A program made the position numbers and the translations under genes. Below, one piece after another: positions 6,590 through 7,293 of a DNA stretch of 7,293 bases. Below the pieces are notes generated by a model. That model saw only the letters and a program-made list of their open reading frames with translations, did no database searches and was not told the DNA's origin. Every line of letters begins with the position of its first letter. Position 1 is the stretch's first letter. This DNA comes from Thermoplasmata archaeon UBA184 (GTDB taxonomy: Archaea; Thermoplasmatota; Thermoplasmata; Lutacidiplasmatales; UBA184), in the NCBI GenBank assembly GCA_002495185.1, contig DAEB01000049.1:22857-30149 (forward strand). Reading direction: 5' to 3'.

Positions 6590-6970
6590 CTACGGTCGCG
6601 GGTCCGCCGACTCGACCGGGAGGGGACCGATCGGAGCGATGAGCTCCTTCACGGTCGCCCAGAACTTCGGCACGTCGGCCGGCGGCAGGCGCTTCCCGTA
6701 GTACGGGGCGCGGCATTCGGCCTCGAGAAGCTCGGGGTCGTCCGCGTCCCAGACGAGGCGCACGACCCAGTCGCCCCGGTCGACCTCGTAGGAGAAGACC
6801 CGCTTCCTCGGGTCGGTCGGCACCGGGTTCGGTTCGAGGACGTCGAGCGGAGGGACGGGCGGGGGAGGAACTCCCGGCATGAGCGTGACGGGGGGTGGAC
6901 GAGGGGGGAGCTTGAGGCGGATCCACGCCACCACGGGCCAGTGGCTCCGCGACACGCCGAGGGACGGCAC
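6590..6970 (-). CDS. Small proline-rich protein of unknown function
   Basis: I do not recognise this protein. The open frame extends to 7075, but that upstream part crosses the probable rRNA terminator and reads as low-complexity Arg/Pro sequence, so the start lies inside. GTG at 6970 gives 126 residues and has a TAAA core centred 26.5 nt upstream; ATG at 6880 would give 96. The N-terminal part has hydrophobic WPVVAWIRLKL and then a proline-rich segment (PPRPPPV, PGVPPPPVPP). The C-terminal 60 residues look folded: RVFSYEVDRGDWVVRLVWDA suggests paired beta strands, then ECRAPYYGKRLP and a helix in VPKFWATVKELIAP. No cysteine pairs, nuclease motifs or signal peptide are evident. It lies between the 23S rRNA gene and the exonuclease on the same strand, with its own candidate promoter. 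Coding is supported by the soluble-looking C-terminal composition only. Confidence 0.5.
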   Translation of the reverse strand: MPSLGVSRSHWPVVAWIRLKLPPRPPPVTLMPGVPPPPVPPLDVLEPNPVPTDPRKRVFSYEVDRGDWVVRLVWDADDPELLEAECRAPYYGKRLPPADVPKFWATVKELIAPIGPLPVESADPRP

Positions 6971-6992
6971 GGGAGGTTGAGAGCCCGCTCTC

Positions 6993-7000
6993 CCTTTACC
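6993..7000 (-). promoter_or_regulatory. Candidate TATA box for the small proline-rich protein gene
   Basis: On the minus strand GGTAAAGG has a TAAA core at 6995-6998, centred 26.5 nt before an in-frame GTG at 6970. It is a weak TATA box by composition; the main support is that the spacing equals that of two other genes here. Confidence 0.35.
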
Positions 7001-7059
7001 GTACGCGAGCGCCCGAACGAGCCGGTCGGCTCGCCATCGGTTCGTTCTCCTCGGGGGTG

Positions 7060-7070
7060 GGAAAAAAAGA
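7060..7070 (-). terminator. T-run terminator downstream of 23S rRNA
   Basis: On the minus strand the sequence TTCTTTTTTTC occurs about 35-45 nt past the expected 23S 3' end; the plus strand shows seven consecutive A at 7062-7068. Archaeal RNA polymerase stops at T-runs without needing a strong hairpin. This is the only such run in the window and its place right after the rRNA fits a transcript end. Confidence 0.6.
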
Positions 7071-7104
7071 ACCACACGCGTTCTGTGTAACTGCCAAGCG
7101 TATC

Positions 7105-7293
7105 CAGGTAACGTAGCTGCGGACGTTAGTGGCCGCGGGCTGAACAGATCGCCCGAAGGCTTTCTGCGTACACCCCGGCTCTATCGAACTCGTCTTCTAC
7201 GAATGTCCTTAAAGGTCTCTCTTTTTCGAGGGGGTTTCGGGCTTAGATGCTTTCAGCCCTTATCCCGGGGCGCGTGGCTGCTCAGCGATGCCC
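7105..7293 (-). rRNA. 23S ribosomal RNA, 3' end (partial)
   Basis: The reverse complement carries the highly conserved domain VI sequence: GGCATCGCTGAGCAGCC, then GGCTGAAAGCATCTAAGCCC near 7240-7260, GAAGACGAGTTCGATAG and CCGGGGTGTACGC. It ends with TTCAGCCCGCGGCCACTAAC at 7125-7144. The same blocks are in E. coli 23S (GCTGAAAGCATCTAAGCGGG; GTACTAAT), and the final CACTAAC resembles the haloarchaeal form. The mature 3' end is set at about 7105 by the usual distance of about 20 nt after ACTAA; the exact base is uncertain because the pairing 5' end of the molecule is outside the window. Transcription runs right to left. No 5S rRNA or tRNA is seen in the following 500 bases. Confidence 0.93.

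Noticed and set aside
6971..7075. Longer N-terminus of the small protein, from GTG at 7075
   Set aside because: This start sits at the rRNA terminator T-run, and the added residues are low-complexity with no promoter or Shine-Dalgarno sequence of their own.
7066..7087. Possible ACAC/GTGT hairpin before the T-run
   Set aside because: Only four base pairs around a seven-base loop; too weak to call a structured terminator, and archaeal termination does not need it.
7071..7104. Bulge-helix-bulge processing half-site downstream of 23S
   Set aside because: Archaeal 23S precursors usually form one, but the pairing 5' flank is outside the window, so it cannot be tested here.

Overview
The window looks like a GC-rich euryarchaeal chromosome segment, most likely a Thermoplasmata-type lineage; the domain call is firmer than the class. 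The evidence is the 3' end of a 23S rRNA gene at the right edge with archaeal-style sequence, and TATA-like boxes sitting about 26-27 nt upstream of several start codons that lack a Shine-Dalgarno sequence (leaderless transcription). No 5S rRNA gene or tRNA follows the 23S gene. GC content is high by eye but was not computed.

Layout. (1) 1-2534, minus strand: a three-gene proton-translocating NAD(P) transhydrogenase operon, pntAA-pntAB-pntB, with genes abutting or overlapping by 4 nt; pntB runs off the left edge. (2) 2535-2598: a 64-bp divergent promoter region with one ATTATA element exactly midway between the two start codons. (3) 2599-3843, plus strand: an L-2-hydroxyglutarate oxidase-type flavoprotein (lhgO), followed at 3868-4725 by a solitary beta-class DNA methyltransferase with an SPPY catalytic motif (N4-cytosine type) and no partner nuclease in view. 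(4) 4718-6546, minus strand: a probable two-gene unit, an RNase H-fold DEDDy exonuclease with a helix-hairpin-helix-like N-terminus, then a family 2 glycosyltransferase whose end overlaps the methyltransferase end by 8 bp. (5) 6590-6970, minus strand: a small proline-rich protein I do not recognise. (6) about 7105-7293, minus strand: 23S rRNA 3' end, followed by a T-run that probably ends the rRNA transcript.

Functionally this is mostly ordinary chromosomal content: redox balance (transhydrogenase, and a neighbouring oxidase that shares its promoter region), DNA modification, nucleic acid processing and glycan synthesis. I see no defence island, mobile element, CRISPR array or clearly new multi-gene system. 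The most informative structure is in the promoters. Three start codons each lie 26.5 nt from the centre of a small AT core, which helps choose starts for the methyltransferase, exonuclease and small protein. Two downstream genes, pntB and the glycosyltransferase, instead carry Shine-Dalgarno-like sequences.
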